Of a stretch of 64,000 nucleotides of DNA, positions 55,763 through 64,000 are shown one piece after another. Source of the DNA: Pseudomonas nabeulensis (GTDB lineage: Bacteria; Pseudomonadota; Gammaproteobacteria; Pseudomonadales; Pseudomonadaceae). The position numbers and the translations under genes were made by a program. The DNA lies in the NCBI RefSeq assembly GCF_004682045.1, contig NZ_QUZT01000016.1, forward strand, positions 42,232 through 106,231, in the 5' to 3' direction. The notes under the pieces were generated by a model that worked only from the letters and a program-made list of their open reading frames with translations, was not told where the DNA came from and did no database searches. Every line of letters starts with the position of its first letter. The stretch's first letter is position 1.

Positions 55763-55852
55763 TGTGGGAGGGGGCTTGCCCCCGATTGCTGAGTGTCAGT
55801 CACCAGACACTTTGACTGACCCACTGCTATCGGGGGCAAGCCCCCTCCCACA
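55763..55852. repeat. REPIN-like palindromic repeat, copy 5
   Basis: Arms 55763-55786 and 55829-55852 match copy 1. It lies 12 nt past the ligase stop and marks the junction between the ligase gene and the upstream region of aotJ. Confidence 0.93.
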
Positions 55853-55864
55853 TTTGGATTTATG

Positions 55865-57499
55865 TCAGGTCAGGAGGTCTTGCAGGGTTCCCAGATTGTC
55901 CGCTTCCTCCACCGCCTTATCCTGCCGCCACCGCAACATCCTCGGAAACCGCACTGCAATCCCGCTCTTATGCCGCTTCGACAGGGCAATCCCCTCGAAC
56001 CCCAGCTCAAACACCAGGCTCGGCGTCACACTGCTCACCGGGCCGAACTTCTCCACGGTGGTCTTGCGCACAATCGCGTCGACCTTGCGCATTTCTTCGT
56101 CGGTGAGCCCGGAATACGCCTTGGCAAACGGCACCAACGTGCGCTCGTTGCCGGGCGGGCCGTCCCAGACGGCAAAGGTGTAGTCGCTGTAGAGGCTGGC
56201 GCGTCGGCCGTGCCCGCGCTGGGCGTAGATCAACACCGCATCGACGCTGAACGGGTCGACCTTCCATTTCCACCAAACGCCCATGTCCTTGGTGCGGCCC
56301 ACGCCATACAGGCCGTCGCGCGCCTTGAGCATCATGCCTTCCACGCCCAGGCTGCGGGAGGCTTCGCGCTGGTCGGCCAAGTCTTGCCAGGTGCAGCCGG
56401 TCAGCAGGGGAGATACGCGCAACACCGGCTGGTTGCACTGGGCAACCACCTGCTCCAGTTGGCTGCGCCGTTCGGCCTGGGTGTGGTTGCGCCAGTCGTC
56501 GCCTTGGTGTTCGAGCAGGTCATAGGCGAGGACGGCGACCGGTGCATCCTCCAGGACTTTCTTGCTCAACGTCTTGCGCCCGATCCGTTGTTGCAGCAGG
56601 GCGAAGGGTTGCACCGCGTCCTTCCACACCACGATCTCGCCGTCGATCACCGTGCCATCGGGCAGGCCGCGCGCCAGGCTATGCAGTTCGGGGAAGCGCT
56701 CGGTCACCAGTTCCTCGCCACGGGACCAGACCCACAGGCGGCCTTCGCGCTTGACCAGTTGAGCGCGGATACCATCCCACTTCCATTCCACTTGCCAGTC
56801 ATCGGGCGAACCGAGCAAAGCGTCGAATTGCTCAACCGGTTGCGCCAATCCATGGGCGAGAAAAAACGGATAAGGCTGTCCGCCCCGTTGCGCGTGTTCG
56901 TCAGAGGATTCGGCGGCAATCAGCTTGAGATAGCCCTCAGGCGTAGGACGGTTGGACAAGTCGGTGTAGCCCACCAGCCGTTGCGCCACGCGTTTGCTGT
57001 CGAGGCCGGCCAAAGCGGCGAGGGCGCGGGTGACCAGTAATTTGGACACGCCCACGCGAAAACTGCCGGTGATCAACTTGATGCACACCATCAGGCTCGG
57101 TTGATCCAGTTGCGCCCAGAGTGCCGGCAGGCGCTCGGTCAGCTCGAGGGGGGGCAGGCCACGCAGGGGCAGCAGCTTTTCTTCCAGCCACACCGCCAAT
57201 CCATCCTCAGAGGTGTAGGTGGATTCGGGTAGCAGCAGGGAAATGGTCTCTGCCAGGTCACCCACCGATTGGTAGCTTTCTTCAAACAGCCACGGCTCGA
57301 TCCCGGACGCTTCGGTGGCCATGTCCCGTAGCAACCGGGTCGGCACCAATTGCCGAGGCCGTCCACCGGAGAGGAAGTACACCGCCCACGCGGCATCTTC
57401 CGGCGGGGCCTGGCGAAAATAGGCCTGCAACGCTGCGAGCTTGGCGTTGCTGGAGGTGGTGGCGTCGAGGTTGGCGTACAGCTCGGCGAACGCTTTCAT
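55865..57499 (-). CDS. ATP-dependent DNA ligase (ligase-associated repair cluster type)
   Basis: 544-residue single-subunit ATP ligase. An N-terminal DNA-binding domain (about 1-200) precedes the adenylation domain, whose nucleophile lysine is in VEWKWDGIRAQLV (about residue 225). ELHSLARGLPDGTVIDGEIVVWK and GVEGMMLKARDGLYG are motifs III-IV, and WWKWKVDP is motif V. The OB domain ends the protein. It overlaps the exonuclease stop by 4 nt (ATGA). This is not the LigD NHEJ ligase: no Ku or primase domain is seen. The longer ORF start at 57643 is a shadow extension. Confidence 0.92.
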   Translation of the reverse strand: MKAFAELYANLDATTSSNAKLAALQAYFRQAPPEDAAWAVYFLSGGRPRQLVPTRLLRDMATEASGIEPWLFEESYQSVGDLAETISLLLPESTYTSEDGLAVWLEEKLLPLRGLPPLELTERLPALWAQLDQPSLMVCIKLITGSFRVGVSKLLVTRALAALAGLDSKRVAQRLVGYTDLSNRPTPEGYLKLIAAESSDEHAQRGGQPYPFFLAHGLAQPVEQFDALLGSPDDWQVEWKWDGIRAQLVKREGRLWVWSRGEELVTERFPELHSLARGLPDGTVIDGEIVVWKDAVQPFALLQQRIGRKTLSKKVLEDAPVAVLAYDLLEHQGDDWRNHTQAERRSQLEQVVAQCNQPVLRVSPLLTGCTWQDLADQREASRSLGVEGMMLKARDGLYGVGRTKDMGVWWKWKVDPFSVDAVLIYAQRGHGRRASLYSDYTFAVWDGPPGNERTLVPFAKAYSGLTDEEMRKVDAIVRKTTVEKFGPVSSVTPSLVFELGFEGIALSKRHKSGIAVRFPRMLRWRQDKAVEEADNLGTLQDLLT

Positions 57500-58500
57500 A
57501 CGCTGGCCTCTTCTTCGTCGTCGCCGTATTCCGTGGTGAAACCTTGGGCGTCCAGGCCTTTTTCCCGCAGGTGACGCACCAGCACGCCGACAGAACCGTG
57601 GGTCACCATCACCCGCTCGGCGCCGGTCTGTTCGATGGCCCATAACAGACCGGGCCAGTCGGCGTGGTCCGACAGCACAAAGCCCCGGTCCACCCCGCGC
57701 CGGCGTCGGGTGCCACGCAGGCGCATCCAGCCGCTGGCAAAGGCATCGCTGTAGTCACCGAAACGTTTGATCCAGGTGCTGCCACCGGCGGAGGGCGGAG
57801 CGATGATCAGGGCCTGGCGCAGCAATGGGTCGGTCTTTTGGAAATCCCCGGCATACAGCGTTTCGGGAATATAGATGCCGGCTTCGCGGTACACCCGGTT
57901 TAGCGGCTCCACCGCGCCATGGCTGAGGATCGGGCCGATGCTGGCGTCGATGCCATGCAGGATGCGCTGGGCCTTGCCGAAGGAATAACAGAACAGCACG
58001 CTGGCCTTGCCGGCGGCGATATTGGCCTGCCACCACTCGTTGATCCCGGCAAAGATCTGCGCCTGTGGCTGCCAGCGGTAGATCGGCAGGCCGAAGGTGG
58101 ATTCGGTGATAAACGTGTGGCAACGCACCGGTTCGAACGGCGCGCAGGTCCCATCGGGTTCGACCTTGTAGTCGCCAGAGGCCACCCAGACTTCACCCTG
58201 GTATTCCAGGCGCACCTGGGCCGAGCCAAGCACATGCCCGGCGGGGTGGAAACTCAAGGTCACGCCGTGGTGGTTGAGCTTCTCGCCGTAAGCCAGGGTT
58301 TGCAGGTTGATGTCCTGGCCCAGACGCGAGCGCAGGATGCCTTCACCGGGGGCAGCGGCCAGATAGTGTGTGTTGCCGGTGCGGGCGTGGTCGCCGTGGG
58401 CATGGGTGATGACCGCGCGTTCCACCGGGCGCCAGGGGTCGATGTAGAAGTCGCCGGCGGGGCAGTAGAGGCCTTCGGGGCGGGCGATGACAAGGTCCAT
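57496..58500 (-). CDS. ligase-associated metallo-beta-lactamase-fold DNA exonuclease
   Basis: 334-residue MBL/beta-CASP nuclease of the SNM1/CPSF-like type. Zinc motif AVITHAHGDHARTGNTHYL (about residues 32-50), then LSFHPAGHVLGSAQVRLEY, VASGDYKVEPDG and, near the C-terminus, FVLSDHADWPGLLWAI. It forms a two-gene unit with the ligase through a 4-nt overlap. In P. putida the Exo and Lig proteins belong to one cluster with Lhr-Core and a phosphoesterase. Confidence 0.92.
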   Translation of the reverse strand: MDLVIARPEGLYCPAGDFYIDPWRPVERAVITHAHGDHARTGNTHYLAAAPGEGILRSRLGQDINLQTLAYGEKLNHHGVTLSFHPAGHVLGSAQVRLEYQGEVWVASGDYKVEPDGTCAPFEPVRCHTFITESTFGLPIYRWQPQAQIFAGINEWWQANIAAGKASVLFCYSFGKAQRILHGIDASIGPILSHGAVEPLNRVYREAGIYIPETLYAGDFQKTDPLLRQALIIAPPSAGGSTWIKRFGDYSDAFASGWMRLRGTRRRRGVDRGFVLSDHADWPGLLWAIEQTGAERVMVTHGSVGVLVRHLREKGLDAQGFTTEYGDDEEEASV

Positions 58501-58579
58501 GGGATGACCGGGGAGGTGGGCTTGTTACTTATGAGGCAGGGCTGAGTGCAGAAGTTCTATCTGAATGCACGCGGGCAAA

Positions 58580-58668
58580 TGTGGGAGGGGGCTTGCCCCC
58601 GATAGCAGTGTGTCAGCCACAAATGTTTCAACTGACACTCCCTCATCGGGGGCAAGCCCCCTCCCACA
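58580..58668. repeat. REPIN-like palindromic repeat, copy 6
   Basis: Arms 58580-58603 and 58645-58668 match copy 1. It lies between the acylase stop and the exonuclease start. Confidence 0.93.
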
Positions 58669-58691
58669 TTTTGAGCTGGTTTCTTCAGTGG

Positions 58692-61133
58692 TTACTTGCC
58701 GGGTGTCAGGGTCAACCTGGCCTTGCCATACACCTTCTCGAAATTCTGCGGCTGCATCGGGAAGCTCAGGTATTGCGCCTTGAGCGACGGGTCGATGCCG
58801 TTGGCATAGTTCGGGCTGGCCGGGTTGCCGGATTGGCCGATGCCACCCTGGCCCATCATTGGTTCCACCTGGCCGAAGTCGACGATCATGCGCAAGGCCG
58901 ACACTTGGGTGGTATTGAAGTCCTGGCCCCAGCTATACGGTGCCGGGTTCAAGGTGTTGTGGTCGCCACCACTGGCAAGCGGGCCGCGAATCACTTGGCC
59001 GTTGGTGTTCTTCCAGGTGGTGCTGTGCAACTTGCCCCACTGCCAGGCCTTGTGATCGGCACCCAGTTGGCTGTCGCCGGCGGTAATCGCCGCCGCCAGG
59101 GTGCGGGCGAGGATCGCCGGTTTGTCTTCTTGTTGCGCGGTGCGCGTGTCATCCCAGAATGGGCTGTCTTCGCGCCCCAGCAGGTGGTCGGCGGTGGCGG
59201 CGTAGGACCGGCTGGCGTTGCTGACAAATGCCTTCCAGGTGGCGCTGTTTTCCGGGCCGAGCTTATCGAGGAAGATTTGCTTGGCGCTTTCCTGCAGGAA
59301 CAGCTCATACAGCGCGGCGTCTGCGGAGGTCGACACCAGGCGACCGTCAAAGGCCATCAAGCGATTCAGTGCCTCGCGGGCCTTGGTTTGCTCGGCGGCC
59401 GGCAGTGCATCGATCGCCTGTTTCAGCGGCTGGGCCATGCCCGGCGCTTGGAACATGGTCTTGAGCTTGGCGGCGAACGTGGTGGTCTGGTCGTACTGCA
59501 TGGCGATCATGCTGCGGCTGTCGTGCTTGCCGGCATTGGCCAGTTGCGCCAGGCGCTCGCTGCGTTCCGGCGCATCCCACGAGTTGGACAATTGCATGCC
59601 ATAACCGCGCGGTGCGGTGCGCTGGTTGGCGGTGCCGATCCAGCCCTGGGCGGGGTCCTGGTCATAGGGGTGCAGCATCGCGTCGGCGTAGCCGTCCCAA
59701 TCGAAACGCGCATCCCAGCCCGGCGACGGCAACAGGCCTTCGCCTTCGCGGCGGTTGGGGAAGCGGCCGGTGACTTGCCAGCCAATGTTGCTGGCGTCGG
59801 CAAAGATCATGTTCAGGGCAATGGCGCGAATTTCGCGGGTGGCGTCCGAGGCCTTGCCGGCGTTTTGCGCGCGGGACAGGTCGAAGAACGCATCCAGGCT
59901 CTTGTCGTCCTTGAAGTCAGCGGTTTGCAGGGCCAGGCCGAAGCCGCTGGTCAGCGCCTGGCTGCTGTTGAGCAGGGCGCCGTGGCGGGTTTCGTAGACG
60001 ACTTCGCGAATCGAGCGTTGGCCTTTGATAAAGAAGGTCTCGTTACGCACGCCGGCCGGCAGCCATTTGCCGTTGTTCTCGTAGTACAACGCGCTGCCCT
60101 GGCGTTTGACCTTTTCCAGGAACAGGTCCTGGGTGTCGCCCTTGACCGTGCTCATGCTCCACGCGACTTTGCCGTTGAAACCGGACAGCAGGGTCGGCAA
60201 ACCGGCAATCGAGGCACCGACGGCCTGGTATTTCGGCGCACGGATCTGCACGTAGCTCCACGGCGACGGCGCTTGCGGCTGGGCCGACAAGTCACCGGCC
60301 AGCAGGCTTTTGCCGCTGCGGCTGCGTTGTGGGCCAATCGCCCAGTTGCTTGATGTAGTCACGGCCAGGCCGTTGAGTGTGCGCAGTTGTTGGCTGACTG
60401 TATCCAGCCCGGCGAGGCCGGTGATCTGGCTCAGGTTCACGCCCTTGAGTTTTTCGGCTTCGGCCAGCGGGATCGGTTCATCCGGCGCGCTTGGGGTGAG
60501 CCAGGCGAGTTTGTCGACACCGACTTTTTGCGCCAGCACCAGCGACGAAATCTCCTCTTGCAGGTTGGCCGACTCACTGAAATTCAGCAGGCAGAACAGC
60601 AGCGCCGAATCTTCCGGCTTCCAGTACTCGGGCTTGTAGCCGGTCTGGGCCAGGTCCGGCGGCAGCTTGTCGCGGTAGCGGAACAGGTAGGCGTTGACGC
60701 CACGTGCATACACTTCGAAGAAACGCTTGAGGCGTGGCGACGAGGCGTTATACAGCTCGCCGGCGCTTTTTTTCAGGTTGACCGCACGCATGAAACGGTC
60801 GACATCCAGCACGTCCGCCCCGGACATTTCCGCCAGACGGCCTTGGGCCAGCAGGCGCAAGGTGACCATCTGGGTGATGCGGTCACTGGCGTGTACATAG
60901 CCGAGGCTGAACAGCGCGTCGTGGAAGGTGTTGCTTTCGATCAACGGCGTGCCTTGGGCATTGCGGCGCACCGACACGTTTTGTGCCAGGCCTTTGATCG
61001 GCTGCACGCCGGCCACGGGCGGCAGGGTGTCCTGGGTGCTCTGGAGTTGGCAACCGGCCAGGCTTAACGCACTGGCCACTGCCGCGGCAACGCCGAACCG
61101 GGGAAGAAAATGTGAGAGGGCTGGCGAGGCCAT
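58692..61133 (-). CDS. quiP: penicillin-acylase-family N-terminal-nucleophile hydrolase, QuiP-like AHL acylase
   Basis: 813 residues. The N-terminus carries a lipobox-like SALSLAGC (Cys about 28), so it may be a lipoprotein. An alpha chain of about 240 residues precedes the autocatalytic site [16 protein letters not shown], where Ser becomes the new N-terminus of the beta chain, then [14 protein letters not shown] and [21 protein letters not shown] follow. Overall length fits P. aeruginosa QuiP rather than PvdQ, and no pyoverdine genes are near. Substrate (long-chain acyl-homoserine lactones) is inferred. AGGAG lies before the ATG. Confidence 0.83.
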   Translation of the reverse strand: MASPALSHFLPRFGVAAAVASALSLAGCQLQSTQDTLPPVAGVQPIKGLAQNVSVRRNAQGTPLIESNTFHDALFSLGYVHASDRITQMVTLRLLAQGRLAEMSGADVLDVDRFMRAVNLKKSAGELYNASSPRLKRFFEVYARGVNAYLFRYRDKLPPDLAQTGYKPEYWKPEDSALLFCLLNFSESANLQEEISSLVLAQKVGVDKLAWLTPSAPDEPIPLAEAEKLKGVNLSQITGLAGLDTVSQQLRTLNGLAVTTSSNWAIGPQRSRSGKSLLAGDLSAQPQAPSPWSYVQIRAPKYQAVGASIAGLPTLLSGFNGKVAWSMSTVKGDTQDLFLEKVKRQGSALYYENNGKWLPAGVRNETFFIKGQRSIREVVYETRHGALLNSSQALTSGFGLALQTADFKDDKSLDAFFDLSRAQNAGKASDATREIRAIALNMIFADASNIGWQVTGRFPNRREGEGLLPSPGWDARFDWDGYADAMLHPYDQDPAQGWIGTANQRTAPRGYGMQLSNSWDAPERSERLAQLANAGKHDSRSMIAMQYDQTTTFAAKLKTMFQAPGMAQPLKQAIDALPAAEQTKAREALNRLMAFDGRLVSTSADAALYELFLQESAKQIFLDKLGPENSATWKAFVSNASRSYAATADHLLGREDSPFWDDTRTAQQEDKPAILARTLAAAITAGDSQLGADHKAWQWGKLHSTTWKNTNGQVIRGPLASGGDHNTLNPAPYSWGQDFNTTQVSALRMIVDFGQVEPMMGQGGIGQSGNPASPNYANGIDPSLKAQYLSFPMQPQNFEKVYGKARLTLTPGK

Positions 61134-61248
61134 GGCAAAGCTCCTGCGGGGGTAGCGTCAGTAAAGGCGCTACGTTAGTGAGCGCGGTGAAACGACGCAA
61201 GCGGGAGTTTTGGCAAAGCATTAGATCTTGAGACTGGCCCAAATCAAA

Positions 61249-61337
61249 TGTGGGAGGGGGCTTGCCCCCGATTGCAGGGTGTCAGTCACAGATAAGCTAG
61301 CTGACCCACCGCTATCGGGGGCAAGCCCCCTCCCACA
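61249..61337. repeat. REPIN-like palindromic repeat, copy 7
   Basis: Arms 61249-61272 and 61314-61337 match copy 1. It lies between the glutathione transferase stop and the acylase start. Confidence 0.93.
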
Positions 61338-61361
61338 TTTAGACCTCATTGGGTCTTTAGA

Positions 61362-62006
61362 TCAGGATTTGGGCGGATTGACCTTCTGCACCAGTTCATA
61401 CGCCCGCACCGTCGCTGGCCGTTCCTTGATGCTGTTGAACCAGCGATGCAGATGGGGGAAATCTTCCAGCCGCTGGCTCTGCCATTTGTGGGAAACAATC
61501 CACGGGTAGATCGCCATATCGGCAATGCTGTAGGCCTCACCGGCCACAAACGCTCGGTCTGCCAGGCGTCGATCCAGCACGCCATACAGCCGTGCGGTTT
61601 CGTCTACGTAGCGCTTGATCGCATAGGGAATTTTCTCCGGTGCGAACTGGCTGAAATGGTGGTTCTGACCGGCCATCGGCCCCAGGCCGCCCATTTGCCA
61701 GAACAACCATTGCAAGGCTTCCTGGCGACCGCGCAGGTCTTGGGGGATGAACTGGCCGGTTTTTTCCGCGAGGTACAACAGGATGGCGCCGGATTCGAAC
61801 AGCGAAATCGGCGCACCACCGTCGGTCGGGTTTTGATCGACGATGGCCGGAATGCGGTTGTTGGGAGCGATCTTCAGGAAGTCTGGTTTGAACTGGTCGC
61901 CCTGGCCGATATTGATCGGGTGCACCGTGTAGGGCAGGCCGGCTTCTTCCAGGAACAATGACACTTTGTGACCGTTGGGGGTTGTCCAGTAATACAGGTC
62001 GATCAT
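61362..62006 (-). CDS. YfcG-like (Nu-class) glutathione S-transferase / disulfide-bond reductase
   Basis: 214 residues with an N-terminal thioredoxin-like domain (about 1-85) and a helical C-terminal domain. YYWTTPNGHKVSLFLEEAG carries the TPNG motif of Nu-class enzymes, which use Thr/Asn instead of Tyr or Cys. LFESGAILLYLAEKTG and SIADMAIYPWI are family signatures. The ATG at 62006 is chosen over 62084 because it starts directly at MIDLYYWT. Function is expected to be glutathione-dependent peroxide or disulfide reduction. Confidence 0.88.
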   Translation of the reverse strand: MIDLYYWTTPNGHKVSLFLEEAGLPYTVHPINIGQGDQFKPDFLKIAPNNRIPAIVDQNPTDGGAPISLFESGAILLYLAEKTGQFIPQDLRGRQEALQWLFWQMGGLGPMAGQNHHFSQFAPEKIPYAIKRYVDETARLYGVLDRRLADRAFVAGEAYSIADMAIYPWIVSHKWQSQRLEDFPHLHRWFNSIKERPATVRAYELVQKVNPPKS

Positions 62007-62099
62007 GAAGCTCTCCAATTGAGCGAATGCCTGTAGGTATAGGTGATGCTGGGTGTACGAAAATTCAATGAAACATTTGCGCATACCCTTAGAAGCAAA

Positions 62100-62885
62100 T
62101 CACACCGCCCCATCCACCAGCACTTGCAGCGACTGCTGGGAACAGCGCTCGATACGCGCCCGCACGCGATACACCTCGGCAAACAGCAGCGGGTCGAGTA
62201 CGTCATCGGCAGCACCACTCGCATACAGGCGCCCCTGGCGCAGCACGGCGATCTGGTCGGCGAAGCGCGCCGCGAGGTTGATGTCGTGCAATACCACCAC
62301 GGCGATCAGGTTGTGTTCGCGCACCAAACTGCGCACGCACTCCATGACTTTGAGTTGGTAATTGAGGTCGAGGGCGCTGGTGGGCTCGTCCAGCAGCATG
62401 ACCTGGGGGCGACGGGCGATCAGCTGAGCGAGGCTGACCAATTGGCGTTGACCACCCGACAGCGTACTCAGCAGTTGATCGGCCAAGTGGGCAATGCCGA
62501 TGCGTTGCAGCGCTTCGAATGCTTCGCGCAGGCAGGCCTCGCTGGACAGTGGCACGCCGTCGACAGAGGCCACGCGCAGGGCGGCGATCACGCTTTCCAT
62601 CACGCTCAGGCTCAACCCCGGCGGCAGGTTTTGCGGCATGTAGGTCACCCGCCGCGCACGCTCGGCGACAGACATGGCTGACAGGTCGAGGTCACCCAGT
62701 CGCACAACGCCTTGCATCTTTTCCAGCCCGGCCACGGCGCGCAGCAAGGTGGATTTACCGGCGCCATTGGGGCCGATCAACGCGGTGAGGCTGCCGTGGG
62801 GCAGGGTCGGCAAGCTCAGGTCGTGGACGATTTGCCGACGGCCATAACTGACATTGGCGTTACGCACGCTCAACCCCTGGCTCAT
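62100..62885 (-). CDS. ABC transporter ATPase, FecE/FepC/HmuV type
   Basis: 261-residue ATPase: Walker A ALIGPNGAGKSTLLRAV (about residues 37-47), signature STLSGGQRQLVSLAQLI, Walker [15 protein letters not shown] and switch His in VVLHDINLAARFAD. It belongs to the importer family for ferric siderophores, haem and cobalamin. The start overlaps the permease stop by 4 nt. The substrate-binding protein and any TonB receptor must lie right of the window, so the substrate cannot be settled. Confidence 0.9.
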   Translation of the reverse strand: MSQGLSVRNANVSYGRRQIVHDLSLPTLPHGSLTALIGPNGAGKSTLLRAVAGLEKMQGVVRLGDLDLSAMSVAERARRVTYMPQNLPPGLSLSVMESVIAALRVASVDGVPLSSEACLREAFEALQRIGIAHLADQLLSTLSGGQRQLVSLAQLIARRPQVMLLDEPTSALDLNYQLKVMECVRSLVREHNLIAVVVLHDINLAARFADQIAVLRQGRLYASGAADDVLDPLLFAEVYRVRARIERCSQQSLQVLVDGAV

Positions 62886-63949
62886 AACTGCCTCCCACGC
62901 TTGAACACCAATACGACAAAAATCGGCACGCCCACCAATGCGGTGACGATACCCACCGGCACGATCACGCCAGGCATGATCAGCTTGCTGGCAATCGAGG
63001 ACAGTGACAGCAGCAACGCACCGGTCAACGCACTGGCCGGCAGCAGAAAACGTTGATCCTCACCCACCAGAATCCGCGCGATATGCGGACCTACCAGACC
63101 GATAAATCCGATAGTGCCTACAAAGGCGACGGCGGTAGCCGACAACAAACTGATGCGTAGCAACGAGAAAAACCGCAGGCGCTTTACGTCCACGCCGAAG
63201 CTTTGTGCGCGGTCTTCGCCCATGCGCAGCAAGGTCAGGCGCGGCGCGGCGGTGAAGGAAAACGGCAGCACCACCGCCACCACCAGGGCCAGGATGCCGA
63301 GTTTGTCCCAGTTGGCGCGGGTGACGCTGCCCAGGGTCCAGAACACCAGTTGTTGCAGCACATCTTCGGTGGCCACCAGTTGCAGCAGGGCCACGACGGC
63401 GTTGCAGCTGAACACCAGGGCGATGCCAAACAACACCAGACTTTCCACCCCCGCTCCGCGCAGGCGCGACATGGCTTGCAGCAAAAATACCGAGGCGGCG
63501 GCGAAGATGAACGCCGAAATGGAGATCGCGGTGTTGGCCGACACCCACAGCGTGGTCACCGGAAACACGATCACCAGGGACGCACCCAGTGCCGCCGCCG
63601 ACGACACGCCCAAGGTAAACGGGCTGGCCAGCGGGTTATTCAAGATCGCCTGCATCTCGGCCCCGGCCAACGACAGCGCGCAGCCCACCAGTACGGCCAT
63701 CAACGTGTAGGGCAGGCGTACGTTCCAGATGATCACCTGGTCGGTGGCGCTCAAGTGCGACGGGTGCAGGATCCCGTCGAGCAGAGCCAACAGGCCCATC
63801 CCCGATGGGCCGCTGGCCAGGTCCACCAGAATGGCGCAGACCAACGCACTGCCGAGCAGGGCCAGCAGCCAGGCACGCCGCGCCAGCAGGCGCCGGTAGC
63901 CGTGGGTGGCGCTGGCGAGGTCGAGGGTTTGAGAGGTCATGGGGTTCAC
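62882..63949 (-). CDS. FecCD-family ABC permease
   Basis: 355-residue permease with about ten hydrophobic helices. RLPYTLMAVLVGCALSLAGAEMQAILNNPLASPFTLGVSS is the family signature region (pieces: RLPYTLMAVLVG, GAEMQAILNNPLA, PFTLGVSSAAALG). The ATPase-contact helix segment is in FIGLVGPHIARILVGEDQRFLLP. A single permease for a homodimeric BtuC/FhuB-half type channel. It is upstream of the ATPase with a 4-nt overlap. Confidence 0.92.
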   Translation of the reverse strand: MNPMTSQTLDLASATHGYRRLLARRAWLLALLGSALVCAILVDLASGPSGMGLLALLDGILHPSHLSATDQVIIWNVRLPYTLMAVLVGCALSLAGAEMQAILNNPLASPFTLGVSSAAALGASLVIVFPVTTLWVSANTAISISAFIFAAASVFLLQAMSRLRGAGVESLVLFGIALVFSCNAVVALLQLVATEDVLQQLVFWTLGSVTRANWDKLGILALVVAVVLPFSFTAAPRLTLLRMGEDRAQSFGVDVKRLRFFSLLRISLLSATAVAFVGTIGFIGLVGPHIARILVGEDQRFLLPASALTGALLLSLSSIASKLIMPGVIVPVGIVTALVGVPIFVVLVFKRGRQL

Positions 63950-63978
63950 ACAATCTAGAAAACAATGAGGTTTAAAAC

Positions 63979-64000
63979 TGTGGGAGGGGGCTTGCCCTGA
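63979..64000. repeat. REP element cut by the window end
   Basis: A left arm of the REPIN family starts at 63979 (tgtgggagg...) and is cut at 64000. The last bases (cttgccctga) differ from the other arms, so it may be a degenerate copy. Confidence 0.75.

Noticed and set aside
58581..60353. 590-codon plus-strand frame opposite quiP, beginning inside a REPIN
   Set aside because: Its start is translated repeat sequence and the rest is a shadow of the acylase gene.

Overview
The window looks like a stretch of core chromosome from a fluorescent pseudomonad (Pseudomonas fluorescens group). The evidence is the GC-rich coding sequence, Pseudomonas-type gene orders (map/rpsB-tsf-pyrH-frr-uppS-cdsA-dxr-rseP-bamA-skp-lpxD-fabZ-lpxA-lpxB-rnhB-dnaE-accA; pyrG-kdsA-eno-ftsB-ispD; ispF-truD-surE-pcm-nlpD-rpoS; aotJQMOP), and a family of intergenic REPIN-like palindromes built around gggggcttgccccc. 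I see eight complete two-arm copies and one cut by the window end. There is no prophage, insertion sequence, CRISPR array, tRNA or rRNA.

Left part (1-11650): a tRNA t6A cyclisation and sulfur-transfer group (tcdA converging on csdA-csdE), lysine/peptidoglycan genes (dapD, dapC), an ArsC/YffB-like thioredoxin-fold protein, a CPA1 Na+/H+ antiporter, an unusual small metzincin protease without a visible signal peptide, the nitrogen sensor glnD, and map.

Centre (11650-46450): translation (rpsB, tsf, frr), UMP kinase, isoprenoid synthesis (dxr, ispD, ispF, uppS), phospholipid synthesis (cdsA), outer-membrane assembly (rseP, bamA, skp), lipid A and KDO synthesis (lpxD, lpxA, lpxB, kdsA), fatty-acid synthesis (fabZ, accA), replication (dnaE, rnhB), tRNA modification (tilS, truD), CTP synthase, enolase, divisome (ftsB), then repair/stationary-phase genes (surE, pcm, nlpD, rpoS). 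A formaldehyde-detoxification module (LysR regulator, frmA, frmB) sits between ispD and ispF. Many genes overlap by 1-4 nt, implying translational coupling. Intrinsic-terminator-like hairpins interrupt several of the runs (rpsB/tsf, rseP/bamA, frmB/ispF).

Right part (46450-64000): a cold-shock protein, dcd, a small proline-rich hypothetical protein, and a four-enzyme ligase-associated DNA-repair set (MBL exonuclease, ATP-dependent ligase, Lhr-type helicase, PdeM phosphoesterase). That set is split in two by a complete basic-amino-acid ABC transporter operon (aotJQMOP-like) on the same strand, preceded by a good sigma-54-type -24/-12 element and lacking the argR that follows aotP in P. aeruginosa. 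Beyond it lie a QuiP-like acyl-homoserine-lactone acylase, a YfcG-like glutathione transferase, and the ATPase and permease of an iron-siderophore/haem/cobalamin-type importer.

The most interesting observations are the split repair cassette with its possible coupling to a nitrogen-regulated promoter, the signal-less metzincin, the rpoS leader (hairpin plus three AAGGA motifs), and the ispF start codon directly abutting a terminator U-tract. All functions are inferred from sequence reading alone. No database search was run.
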